Shown here one piece after another: positions 27,601 through 40,449 of a stretch of 64,000 nt of DNA; the first letter of the stretch is position 1; every line of letters begins with the position of its first letter. The DNA comes from Plasmodium relictum (Eukaryota; Apicomplexa; Aconoidasida; Haemosporida; Plasmodiidae). The notes below the pieces were generated by a model. The model was given only the letters and a program-made list of their open reading frames with translations, was not told the DNA's origin and ran no database searches. The position numbers were made by a program, and so were the translations under genes. The stretch spans positions 558,001-622,000 of the forward strand of contig NC_041690.1 of NCBI RefSeq assembly GCF_900005765.1, written 5' to 3'.

Positions 27601-30600
27601 GTTATTAGAAATTGTTCAAAAATATCTATGAAGTGCATTTTCAATTGATTTAAAAATGTTTTTATATTTAAATTCTTCGCACCATTTTGTTCAGTTATCT
27701 CTTTCTCATTAATGTATTCAATTTTTTCTTTATTCACGATTTTCACTTCATTTTCAGTTTCTTTAAGATCTCCATTAATTTTTATCTCTATATTTATATT
27801 TGAATTATCCAAGAGTCCATCAGCTTTCTCCTCTTCTAAAGAAGATAAAACATCACACAAATTTTGTTTTTTATATTCTTTTATCATCGTAATTAGGTCA
27901 TTTAATATATCATATAAATAAAATATATTAACATTCTTAATAAAATCAAAAATAGTATGCCAATATTTAATCATTTGCCACATATTCTTTAAATGACTTA
28001 AATCTATTTGCATTTCTTTTATTTGTTCATCACAAACATCATCTATATTAAATAAATTTATTTTATTTTTTAAACTTTCTTGAATCCTTTTAATGTTTTT
28101 TAAATCATTTTCATAAAAGCTTATCATATTCAATACATCATTGGGATTATTATTTATATTAACAGGTATTTCTTTGTAAAATAATGATTTTTTTTTTTGC
28201 CATAGATTATTAAATTCATTATAGGAGTTTTTAATTTCGTTCTTCATTTTTTCCTTTGTATCTAAGTACATTATTTTACTTTCTTTTAATAAAGATTCAA
28301 ATTTGCTTGATAAAGTTGAAGAAGTTTTTAATTTCATTATTTCATCTTCATTTAATTCTCCTTTTAATTCTATTAATTTTAAATAATCTTCTTCTAATTT
28401 ATCTAGATCTTTTTTATTTTTTATATAGTTTTTATTGCAATATTCTAATAATTCGTTGTGTTTTTTTAAATCATTTATGTCTACTGGCATTTTTAACAGA
28501 TTATTACTATTTTCTCTAAAAAAATCATATAATTCTTCTAATTTTTTTTTGCACTTATCACTAATATATTCTAAAAATAAGTTTTTGTATCTAGTAAAAT
28601 CTGATAACAATTCTTCTTTCAAAATACTTAGATTTATTTCAATAAACAAAATAATTTCCTAAAAAAGTTTAAAAATAAAAAACACTATGTAAAATAATTA
28701 AAATAATATTTATCTATTATATTTAGTTTACTTCATTATAAATACATTATAAGACATAATGTAAAATGATATAGACACATTGTGTTATTCTTCTTAAATT
28801 TCTCAGATATAAATATAAATATATATATTTTATTTTATTTATTTACCTTATCAATATCCTGCTTAATATTTTCTTCTAAATTTTTAAAAACATTAATTTG
28901 ATTGTAAACATATTTCATAGTATCTTCAGAAGAATGTAAGTTCTTTAATAATTCATTTTCATTTAAATTCAGTAACTTCAAATTATAATGTTTTAGCCAT
29001 TTAATTTTTTCCTTTAATTTTTCCATAAAATTAACATATATATTATTTATTTGATTTAGTAATTTATTGCATTGGTTATAATTATCATTTTTTTTCAGCT
29101 GATTATCTTTAACATCATTGAGCATATCTTTTTCATTCGAATTTGGAGTATTAAATACAAAAGCAATCCTTTTTTTAATTTGTTTCTGTCTATTTTTAAA
29201 AATAACAAAACTAAATTTAGGGAAATTAAAAAACATATCTGATGCTTTTTTATAAATTTCATCTGTTAGATTTTTTGCTGATTGGTGTGAAAAATCGTAT
29301 ATCAATTCTTTATCTTTATTTAATTTTACATAAATTTTAAATAATGGATAATTTTCTACTGCATCATTACTGATTTTATCAGTTAATAATTTGTAATAAT
29401 TATATAAAGAAACTTTTAGAGATATAAAATATTTTTCTTGAAAATTTTTTTCAATATTCTTTATATAATTTTCAAAGGAATTTAAACTTTTTGTTGAAAA
29501 TTTTTCAATATATACAAGAATTTCTTTTAGAATTTTTGTGATGCTACTATGCTTATCTCTTAATATGCTTCTTATTCTTTCTATATTTATATTCTGTTCT
29601 TCTTCAAATTCTTCCAATGTATAAGTTCTTTTTTCATCAATTGCTATTATTGATATTTTTTCTATTTCATTTAAAATTTCTTTTATTTTTTCATCATTAT
29701 TTTTAAATGTTGCAATTATCGCTTTTATATTAATGCATTCATTAAGGAAATTGAACAGAATATTTAATTTTATATTGTCTTTATTCCAATTGTATTTAAA
29801 AACAGTATTTTCAATATTATTATAAATGTTTTTTAAAACATATTCAAATATTTTATACTGATCACTATTTAGCATTATACAAATATTATTATAATTTCTT
29901 ACAAGTCTATTTACATATTCTTTGCTTATTTTTAATCTGTCTTCATGAAATGATAGTTCATTTATTACATTTGGTAAAAATATTTTTTCATCTTTTATTT
30001 TTACCCAAAAATTTACTTCTGATAATACTTTTTTAATTTCTATATTATATGTACTCTCTAAATATTTTTCTTTTACTTTTACTATAATAGAATTATCTAA
30101 TAGTGTATTAACGAGAGAATTATTTCTTTTAGATGAAATGGTTTTTAATTCATTTATCCATATATTATTAATTTGCTTTATATAGTTATTTAAAGAATTC
30201 TGAAAATTAAAATATTTTTCATAGGCTATTTCTTGCTCTTTTACTTTAGGAATATAATATAGTTTATTTAATTTTTCAAAAATTCTATATAATTTTATGC
30301 AGATATTTTTGGCAAGCATGATACATGAAGAATGATATTCATATCTTATATTATGCGAGAAATAATTAAATGGATTATCAAGAAAATTATTAAAATATTT
30401 AGAATAAGATTCAATATATTTAGTAAAATGACACCATATATCTATTACCTTTTTGCTCATGAATGATTTTATATTTTCAGTGATAGCTATACTGTAAAAT
30501 TTATCGAATAGAAAAATTGTGTTTTCAATAGAGCTTGAATTTTCAAATGATATTTTAATTAAATTTATAAATATATTTTCTAAAACTTTTATTAATTCTT

Positions 30601-33065
30601 TTGTTTTTTTGAAATCTTTGTCCCATTCGTTATTATTTATACTTAATATGTTATATTTTAAACTGCGAATCCTTTTTAATTCATTGAAAAAAGTTGATTC
30701 TATATCATTAAATCCTTTTTTAATTATATGATAATATTCATAACTAAATGTTTTTATATCCTCTTCTTTAATACAAAATAAAAATTGTTCACAGGCAAAA
30801 CAAATTTCTTTTAAATCTTTACATTTGTCTCTAAATGATATAATCTATTAAAAAAAAAAAAAAAAATTAAGTATAAATATTGTAAAATAAAATTATACAT
30901 AAATATATTTAAGTACATTAGACAAATTAATGTGGTTTATGATTGAATCATCTGTTTTATTTTTTTCATCTGTTTTGCTAAATGAAATATTTATAAGATA
31001 GTCCCAATAAGAAACAAAGTTAATACATTCATCTAATGTTTCTGACAATTCTTTAACTTCCTTTGTGTACAATTTTGAAAGATCAATATAATTTTGTAAC
31101 TTTTTGATAAATTCATTTAATAGTAATGTAATTAAATTATTTACTTCATCCGAATTTTTGTAATATTTTGAAAAGTTAAAAATTAATTTTAATCTATTTA
31201 CAATGATAGGTAAAATATTGTATACATTTTCTAAAGATACATTATCTTGCAAGTTCTTAAAGGGCTCTTCCAAAATTTTTAATGCTTTTAGTTTTTCTTC
31301 TAATTTTTCGCATTTATTTTTTATTTTTATTATTAAAGAATTAAAATTTTTTACATTCGCACAATTATTTTTTTCTAAAACATTTAAAATACAATTTATT
31401 ATATCTAAATTAAATTCCTCTAAAAGATCTTTTAAAATATTATGTTTTTTCTCTACATCAGAAATGTATTCACACAAAGACAAATACTTTATATCTTTAT
31501 CATAAATCTATATATATTAAAAAAAAATATATATATATTTGTTAAAAAAAAACTTGGAAATTTAAAAGATTTTCATATAATTTATTTTTTTTTATATTTC
31601 ATTAATTTTATTTTTATATAAATATATATTCTATGATGTTAATAAGATATGTTAATTTTATGTATGTGTTTAATAAATGTATAAATAATGTCTAATGCTA
31701 TTTTGTTTTTATAAATAAAAATAGCTAATAATGAGTATTTCTAGTTTTTAAATTGGAGTTCTATTTTATAATAAGATTAACTACAACAAAACATAAATAA
31801 TTTTTATTAATTTATAACAAAAATATTCCTAAATGTTATTTAATTAAAAGACATATTTTCGTAATATTTCAAATTTTAAAATTAAATAAATGAATTCTAA
31901 AAAAAAAATATAAAACATTAAAGTATATCATTTAAAATTATTAAATAATAAAAGGTTTAAAACAACTATAACTATTAAAAAAATAAAGAATTAAAATAAA
32001 TAACTTTTATTAAATATATATTAATAAATAATTCTATTTTCATTTTGTTATTACAAATTATGCAAATACATAAATACATTTTCTCTCTTTTTTTTTTTTT
32101 TCTATTAAAAAATGTAACACATTTTTATTATTTGTTATCAATATAATAAAAATAGTAATTAACATTATAAATATCTAGTTATTACATAAACATAAAAAAT
32201 TTTAATTATCAAATTTTTTTTATCTTTTCTAATTTAAAGAACAAAAAAAAATTAGTAATTTAAAAAGTATATTAACTAAGTATATTTGCATAGGTATTTT
32301 TTTTTAATAATTTGTAGAATACATATTTTTATTTAATTTATTCTATAATTAATTAGGCATATTGTTGCTTTACATATATTGTGTTATATACTGGAAAATT
32401 TTCAATTTTTTTTACATATAAAAATATTTTTTTTTTGTTGGAATCTTTTTTGTTTTTATTGTATTTATTACATTTTTGAATAATTTTTGCACATCTTCTA
32501 TCCAATGATATAGTAATTTTTCTAGTAACTGAAGGTAATTTTTATCAGATGCAAATGATTGAATTTGATCAACAGAAATTTTCGGATAATAAATTATTTT
32601 ATTTTTTGAAAATAGTTGAGTTATGTAGGACATGAAATCGATGGTTGTAATTTTAAAATCATTTTGTATGTTTGTTGGAGAGTTGCTTTTCATATCTATA
32701 GTTGGAATAAATACTCTATCCATTAAATTTAAAATATTCTCCTTTATTTTATATTTTATTTTGTTATATAAAATTATACTGTCTATATTATCATATGTTA
32801 TTTTTTTATTATTAATCTTTAAGAATACTATATATTCATCAATTGTTTCATCTATTATTTCACTTGGAAAATCAAAAGAAAAATTTAATTTAATTTCATC
32901 ACTTTCTTTTAAATATATAAATAATATTTTAGAGCTAATATTATTTATCCATTTATGAATTATTTTGTTATAATTATTTTTCCATATATCCTTAAAATTG
33001 TACTTGGAAAAACTTATTCTATGCTTTATCCACACACCTACAAATTCTTCACTGATCTCACTCAT
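12626..33065 (-). CDS. Axonemal-type dynein heavy chain (about 6,212 residues)
   Basis: Model: complement(join(12626..12706,13035..13606,13874..28658,28847..30844,30899..31507,32472..33065)). The lengths sum to 18,639 bases, an exact multiple of three. I chose the ATG at 33065 (MSEISEEFVG); the frame is open further up only to a TTG. The N-terminal tail and linker precede six AAA modules. P-loops: AAA1 GETGVGKSET near residue 2,323 with Walker B CFDEFNRI; AAA2 GKSCSGKT near 2,735 with VLDGPLD; AAA3 GNKFSGKT near 3,410; AAA4 GDSGPGKF near 3,900. The stalk and microtubule-binding domain (KPPDLVMQTLSIVM, LGDANFLNKL, CMWVHALKMY) lies near 4,510-4,600. The C-terminal domain is in the last two exons. 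Usual heavy chains have about 4,500 residues; Asn/Lys-rich and acidic inserts explain the excess. Likely the outer-arm beta-type chain of the male gamete flagellum. Confidence 0.95.
31508..32471 (-). other. Long intron of the dynein gene (964 bases)
   Basis: It lies between the first coding exon, ending VQKLFKN before GTAATA, and the second, beginning IYDKDIKYL after a TATATAG acceptor. Both ends are phase 0. The other introns of this gene are 54 to 328 bases long. I found no convincing exon inside; it is nearly all A/T. Confidence 0.65.
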
Positions 33066-34588
33066 TTTTAAAAAATACTCTTCAAACAAAAATTAAGAAA
33101 AAGGAATTATAAATTGAAAATTTCAACAAATAAAAGTATTCTTGTATATTTTAAAAAATAAATAAAAAAATAAACATATATATTAATAACCTATTATAGG
33201 ATAACTATAAAAAAAAAAATTTTATAATTAATGATCATATATTAGGATATAAATTTAAAAAAGTTTCAAACTATAACATTGAAATATGTTAAAATATAGT
33301 GACATCATAAGTGAAAAGTATGTAAAAAAATATACAGAATGACTTAAAATATGATTACTTAAAAATTTATACAAAATATTAGAAAAACTGTTAAAAAGAA
33401 AAAAGAAAAAAGAAATTATGCTATTTCATTATAATTATAGTTATTATTATAACTTTAGAATTTACGCTACTATCATTTTTAATAGTAATTATTATAATTT
33501 AATAATTATATATTTATATACATTTCTGCTTTTTTTTATTTTTTATTTTATTTAATTTTGCACATAAAAAACATTATAAAAGAAGTTCTAAATTTACTAT
33601 TACTAAAAAAAAAGAACTTACTAATTGAAGATAATTTATATAAAAAAAAAAGAAAAAAAAAAGCACAATACATATAAATAATACTTTTTCAAAGAAGTTA
33701 GACATTTAAAAAAAATATGTTTCCTTAAAAAAAAAAGTAAAAATATATAACAATCATAAAATTCTAAAAAATAAAGAAATTATATTAGACATTATAAAAA
33801 AAATTAAAAATTAAAAATTAAAAAAAAAAAAAAATAAATAAGTAAATAAATGACTTTAAACAATAGATATATATTAAAATAAAATAAAAAAAAAAAAGGA
33901 ATGAAAAATTGTGAGGCTATTAAAGTAATATATATATATAACTAAAAAAAAAGAAGTAAAAGAAAAAAGTTTAAAATATTATTTTTTCCGTTAATTTTTT
34001 TAAAAATATGTATCATTCTTTAAGTATGAAAATAGAAAAAATGTTTTATTTATTTAAAGATCTCTTCTATAAATTTTTTAAAATGAAATAAAAAAGATAA
34101 AGTTGTATTATATAATTTGAAATATGATAGATATTATAAAATTTTCACATATAAATATTAAACTGTTTTATATATTTATTCTTGTCTTTTTTTTTTTTTT
34201 TTTTGTGTTAAGTTGTTTTAAATGTCCTTTAAAAAATTTTGTTTTTAATTTTTATAATTATTAAATTATTTTTTTAATTTTATGAATATCAGTAAATTTA
34301 TTCTTAAAGTGGGAAACGCAGTATTTTTATTATTTAAAAATATAAATATTATTAGTATATAAATGTATGTACACAAAAAATATTTTCTTATTCCTTTTTT
34401 TTTCTTTCTTATCTTTCTATAAAACTATTTTAAAAAACAAAAAACTGTAAGAAAAACTTTTCTATTTGGTTGTAAGATGGAACTATTTTTTAAAAAAAAA
34501 GAGAAAATAATAAAAATAATAAAATATTTTTATATCATTTGAACTTGCTTAATTTGTATAATTCCTTTTTATAATAAAAGAATTCAAA
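33066..34588. promoter_or_regulatory. Divergent intergenic region (dynein / plasmepsin)
   Basis: About 1.5 kb between divergent starts, expected to carry both promoters. It is A/T-rich with many homopolymer runs. A palindromic TGTATGTACA lies at 34364-34373, about 216 bases before the plasmepsin ATG. No coding signal was seen. Confidence 0.5.
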
Positions 34589-36863
34589 ATGAATATTTTT
34601 TTTGTCTATTTTGTTTTATTGTTTGTAACTAATATTGTTTTTGTATATTCATTAAAAGAAAATTTGCGTGTATCTAAATGTAGTACCTCAGGTATCCTTT
34701 ATAAATTTAAATAAATTTTTTTTACTTTTATTGTTCTTTAAAAATAATTCATTTTTATCTTTTAAAAATATAATTTTTTATTACTAAAAAGGAAAAAAAA
34801 ATGAATTAAATTTTGAAAATAAAAATAATGGGATCTCTACAATAATACTAAAGGGAGGTTACATCAATAGGCAGTAAATATAAAATGTATTTTATTTTGT
34901 TTTATTTCAATTCTAAGAATATCTTTATATATAGGATCATTTTTATATTTGCAAAAAAAAAAAAATTATTTTTATATAATTCAAAAAATATAATCAAATA
35001 AATTTAGGTTAATTGCATTTTTCTCTCTATATATCATTTTTATATATTTATATATATTTTTTTAAATTATAAGATTTATTGGTGAAATAAGTATAGGAAA
35101 TCCTCCTCAGATATTTAAAGTTTTGTTTGATACTGGTTAGCTATCATAAAAAAAATAAAAAAGATCCATATATGTATTTATGTTTATATAATTTCGTTAA
35201 AAATTTTTTTTTTCAAAAAGGTAGCACAAATTTATGGATCCCATCAAAGAATTGTTATGCAAAGGCTTGTAATAATAAAAGAAAATATGATCAAAAAATT
35301 TCAAAAAATTATAAATTAGTTAAAAAAAGAAATCCTGTAGAAATTTTTTTTGGAACTGGAAAAATTCAAATGATATACGTATCTGACGATATCCATTTAG
35401 GAGATATTAAGTAATGAAATATAAATAATTAAAAAAAAAAAAATGATGGGACATGAAGTAGAAAAAAAAAAATTTAAATTATAATTTTAAGAGTAAATAA
35501 CCAAGAATTTGGAGTAGCTAGTTATATGTCTGATGACCCTTTTTCTGATATGTGTATAAAAAAAAAAAAAAAATATTTATTTTGAATTCACACAATCATG
35601 AATTGTAAAAATACATAATTTTTCTTTTTTTTTCAGTATTTGATGGATTATTTGGATTAGGAATTTCAGAAGATAATACAAAAAAACAATTAATATATGA
35701 TAATATACCAAAGATTAGTTCAAAAAGAAACATTTTTTCAATTTATTATCCCAAAAATTTCAATGACGATGGTGCAATAACATTTGGGGGCTATGATAAA
35801 AAGTAAAAATAAGAAAAAATATATTTATATAAATAAAAAAATATATATATATATTTACGCCTTATATAATGTGAACTATATTTTAAATATTTTAATTATT
35901 TATTTTTCTATTAAGGTTTATAGAACCAAATTCAGAAATAGATTGGTTTGACGTTTCATCTAAAAAGTATTGGGCAGTAAAAATGGTAATGAATAATTTT
36001 ATTTTAAATATAAATAGTAAAGAAATGTTTAAAAAAAAAAAAAAAGAAATATTTTGAAATACATATTATAAATACAGATAGGATTAAAAATTAACGATGT
36101 GTTTTTAGATGTATGCTCAAAAAATAATGGTTTATAAAAAAATAATATAAATAAATAAATAAATAATTTCAATTAATTAAAAAGTTGATTTTTTTTTAAT
36201 ATTTATTTTATTATAAGACGGATATTGTGAAGCGGTCATTGACACTGGAACATCAAGTATAGCTGGTCCAAAGGATGGTAAATTTTTTTTTAAAAAATTT
36301 TCTAAATAAATATTACTATAAATATATTAATAAAAAATTTATTAGATTTAATGTTATTAACTAATTTATTAAATCCTGGAAAGTCGTGTTATAATAAAAT
36401 GTTCTTAAAAAATTTTTCTTTCATCTTAAGTGATGAAAATGGTATTTTTAAATTTAACTAAAATTCTGTACTTTGTAAAATGTATAAATAATTACTATAT
36501 TTTATTTTCTTTATAATTTATTTATTTTAATAGGCACTCATAAAGAATATGAATTAACACCCAAAGATTATATTGTAAATTCATTTAGACTTGACCCTAT
36601 TTTAAAAGTACCTTGCAATTTTGCTTTTATGCCAATTAACATTTCTTCTACTACTGGATATTTATACGTAATTTTTTTTTTTATTATATAGAATATGTAT
36701 TATATATATATATATGTTAAATATGAAAAAAAAACTATGAAATTTATTTTTTTTTTCTTTTTAGATTCTAGGACAAATATTTTTACAAAAATATTACGCA
36801 ATATTTGTAAAAGATAACATGAAAATTGGTTATTCTATTAGAAAAAAAAAAAAAAAATTATAA
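34589..36863 (+). CDS. Plasmepsin VIII-like aspartic protease
   Basis: Model: join(34589..34691,34792..34873,35074..35135,35221..35410,35492..35553,35637..35802,35916..35985,36078..36129,36218..36277,36346..36441,36534..36667,36765..36863), 391 residues, all phases consistent. A signal peptide (MNIFFVYFVLLFVTNIVFVY) opens the protein. The first active-site motif is split by an intron: FDTGSTNLW. The second is VIDTGTSSIAGP. Other pepsin-family marks are FIGEISIGNPPQ, LFDGLFGLG, TFGGYD, YWAVKM and ILGQIFLQKYYAIF. A Lys-rich tail (KKKKKL) closes it. The many introns, short prosegment and place next to the dynein gene fit plasmepsin VIII as I know it, a protease needed for sporozoite egress and gliding in mosquito stages. 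The closest alternatives are plasmepsins VI and VII. Confidence 0.9.
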
Positions 36864-37291
36864 ATTATAATTTTTTTTTTAATATAAGCATATTTCTATT
36901 TTTTCATGGATTCTTTAATAAAATAGTCAATGTTTCTATTTCTTTTTTTTTTAGGTTTAGCGAAATCTATATAATTATATTTTTTTTTTTTTCAATAATG
37001 CACATAATATTATATTCAACTAATGTTTATTTATGTATGCATATATGTTTTTCCTTTTTTTTCCATGTGTGTCTATTTATAATGAAATATTTATAACATA
37101 TCCCATATTCTAAAGAATTTTTATAATTGAAAACATATATACGATTGAACATAAGATATACTAATAAAAAATAAATAATATTATAATTTTAGGAAATTGT
37201 TAAAATTAAAATTTTGTTTATATTAAAATTATAAATTTAAAGTAAATTAACAATTATTTATGTTAAAATATATTTATTAAAATTAAAAAAA
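36864..37291. other. Intergenic region
   Basis: Spacer of 428 bases between two plus-strand genes: plasmepsin 3' flank and upstream sequence of the PEN-2-like gene. I see only T- and A-rich sequence. Confidence 0.5.
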
Positions 37292-39903
37292 ATGATAAGG
37301 AAAAGAAAATCAAAAATAGCTGAAGGTGAACACATCCAAGAAAATAATGAGTTAATGGAAGAAAAGCTTTTATTTGGTAAAAAAAATTCTTCAATGAAAA
37401 GTTTAGAAGAGATATTTGATAACAATAAAGAAAGTGAAAATGTAGAATTTAAAAAAATGGAAAAATCAGAAGAAGATAAGGATTCAAATAAAAACATAAA
37501 AAATATTAAAGAAATAAAAAATAATGATAAAATACAAAGCTTAAAGGATAATGGAAATATTGAAAATGATCTAGAAATGGAATATACTTATTCCACTAAT
37601 ATTCCAGATGTAAATATTTTAGAAAATCAAATAAATGAAAATGATGAAACTAACGAAATAAAATTTAAAACCATTGATAATCTCTATAATAAATATGATA
37701 ATGAAGTTCAATGCTTATTAGAAAGCTTCGAACTTTTAAAATTTTCAGAATTGTTTAAAAATCCTTTTGATCCAACTATTAGTAGAGATGAAAAAATGTA
37801 TATAGAGACAAAAATATATACATTTGTTTCATTATCGATATTTTTTTACATAATTTTTTTTTTTTTTTTCTTGAAGTGTTAGAATTTTTTATTTTTCTGG
37901 TTTTTCATTTTTACCTTATTTAGGATGGGTTGTTGGTAAAAATATAACTTTTAAAAAATATATAGAAATTTCTATAAATTGTTTCACTATTTTCATTTTA
38001 TTAGAACTATTTTTTTCTTTTTTATATGTCAATTTTATTATTTATTTTTCAAGCTTCAATATATGGATCATTTTGCAAGGAAAAAAATAATAAAAGCATT
38101 ATATCGGTAAGAAAAAATATATAAAAATAGGTAAAAAATTTAAATATTTCATCTTATTTCTATAATTTCAATTTTAATTTTTTTTATTTTTTTTTTGTTA
38201 GTTAAGAATTATAAGTTCTATTCAATGTGCTATATTTGGTTTAATTATTATATTAATAATAGCTTTAATTAATGGTAAGTATATAAATAATAAGAATATA
38301 TTTCTATATATTTATTTTTTATATATATTATCACTTATGTATATGTATTTTTTTTTTTTTTTTTATAATACTATAATTTTTAAAATTTCTTTTCAAAAGT
38401 AAATAGTCAAAGTGTATTACAATGTAAATATGAAGGAATTTCGTTTAAAAAAAGTTATTTTAAAAAAAAAAAAATAAAAAAAAAAAAAATATATATATAT
38501 ATAAATAAATTAGACTAAATAATTTTTCTATTAATTTTTTTTTTTTTTTAGAGTTAGTAAAAGATGGTAAATACAATGTTGTCTTTTTTGGGCCCATGAG
38601 CACAGATGATTGGATGAAGTCTAAACTATTAAAAAGTATTTTTTAAATATAAATAAATAATAAATATATAATAAATATATATAAATGATTTATTATTAAT
38701 ACATAGTTACAGAAGAATTAAATTTCAATATTTATACCATAAGCTATCCTAATCTTAAGAACAATAAAATAAAAACGAAAAGACAAATATTTTTAAAAGA
38801 CGCTTTTACATGTGCCAAATTAAAATATTCTGATGTTATTCTTTTTTCATTTCAAATTGAAAGTGCTTTAAATTTTACTATTCCTTTTCTTGAAGTAATA
38901 TAAAATAGTTTCTTTTTTTTTTATTTTTTTTCAAAATATTTAGAATTTGTTAAAAAAAAATAAAATAAAATAATTTAAGAGAAAATAAAATAAAAAATAG
39001 GTTCGTTTTTTTAAAGAAAAATGAAATTCTTGGCTTTTTCAGTTTTTCTAAAAAATTCAAAAAAAAGGTATAAAAAAAAAAAAGCATATAAAAATATCAA
39101 AAATGAAAATATATATTATAAACTCTTTTAAAATTTAAAAATTATTTTATTTTATTTTTTTTAAAAAGATACCTACCAAAGAAAAAATAGGAAAAGAAAA
39201 CATAATTTACTTGGCTCCGAAAGAAGAAAATTTATACGATATTTATAGTTCTATAACTTTGAGACTTTGCCAAAATGAGAAAAATAATTATTACAACATT
39301 TTATACATAGTTCATCACAGTTTTAATAAATATCAGATTAGATGCACAGTAATATAAAAATAAAATATAAACTAATATTATTAGTTTTTTATTTTTTTTT
39401 TATTTTTTCTTTATATAATATTTTTATATGCTATAAATAATTTTTAAGTTTTTAGTACATTAGAATATCATATTATAATTTAAAATTTTTATTTTATATT
39501 ACATTTATGTACTGTTCATTTCATTTATAATTTTGTTCTGACATTTTATTGTTCATGCATTATATTTCAATTTCAATCTTTCTATATGTAGAATTGCATA
39601 TGTTTTTGTTAATTTTATTTACATTTTATAAAAAAGTATTTTTAATATTTTTCAATTTCTATGTAGAAAAATTTATCTGAAGACTACAGTATAGCAGTAA
39701 ATAATTTTAATTTTAATACTATTGGTGTTGAAGAAAAAGCATCTAAATATGAAGACGATGATTTCAAAGAAGTAATTGACGATTTTTATCAATACTTAGT
39801 ATTTATTAGAGACCTTATTTCTCAAAAAAATTTAGAATTTTACAGAAAAATATTATGTAAAAATGTTATGTGTGAATCAAAAGGAGCTATATGTGTTCTT
39901 TAA
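37292..39903 (+). CDS. Membrane protein with PEN-2-like segment and unknown C-terminal domain
   Basis: Model: join(37292..37797,37877..37935,38054..38106,38202..38274,38400..38453,38552..38635,38707..38894,39017..39067,39079..39348,39667..39903), 524 residues, phases consistent. Residues 1-168 are charged and Asn/Glu-rich with no signal peptide. A GTATAT donor inside the first long frame joins SRDEK to IVRIFYFSGFSFLPYLGWVV, giving a first hydrophobic hairpin at about 170-196. A second span, ISSIQCAIFGLIIILIIAL, follows. The GFxFLP-L-W signature, its spacing from an upstream EK, and the second span copy the layout of gamma-secretase subunit PEN-2. Residues about 231-524 form a soluble domain (VVFFGPMSTDDW, YSDVILFSF, YNILYIVHH) that I do not recognise. 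The gene could instead be two genes, since the fifth exon read straight through stops near 38516. Confidence 0.65.
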
Positions 39904-40449
39904 AATATATACCATTAGATAAAGAACAACTGTATATGGATAAATTAAACATAAAAAAAAGTGTAATGAATGCAACGATTTTTTTTTAATGTATTTTGTT
40001 TCAAATAAAGAATATGAAATTATTTCTATAGATATTAAAAAGTTTTGAATATTATAAATAATATTTTAAGTAATTTACTGCATTTTATCTCAAAATGGGA
40101 GATTACATATCTTTAAATTCAAGTCTTCTTAATAAAAATATTACTTTTTCTTTTAATTTACTATTTGAAATATTTCATGTAGTATTTATGAATTAAATTA
40201 AAAAAAAAAAAAAAAAATTAATTTGTTTAAAGATATATTATTTTTTTTCTTTTAAAAAGTTTAAGAATACAAAATATGTTAATAGAGAATAGAGATATTA
40301 AAAAAAAAAAATGCTTTGTATTTTTAAAAATGTGTTATATAAAATGTTATTTTTAAGTGATTTATATAAAAAATAATTTAATAAAAAATTTTCATATACA
40401 AATGTAGAAAATAACTAAAAAAAAAAAAAATAAAATAAAAAGTAACATT
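39904..40449. other. Convergent intergenic region
   Basis: Spacer of 546 bases between the stop codons of the PEN-2-like gene and the potassium channel. It should contain both 3' UTRs. No gene or structure was seen. Confidence 0.6.

Noticed and set aside
37860-37881. Phe-rich membrane tail at the end of the first long frame of the PEN-2-like gene
   Set aside because: It is the poly-T tract of an intron acceptor; the GTATAT donor at 37798 and in-phase continuation explain it better.
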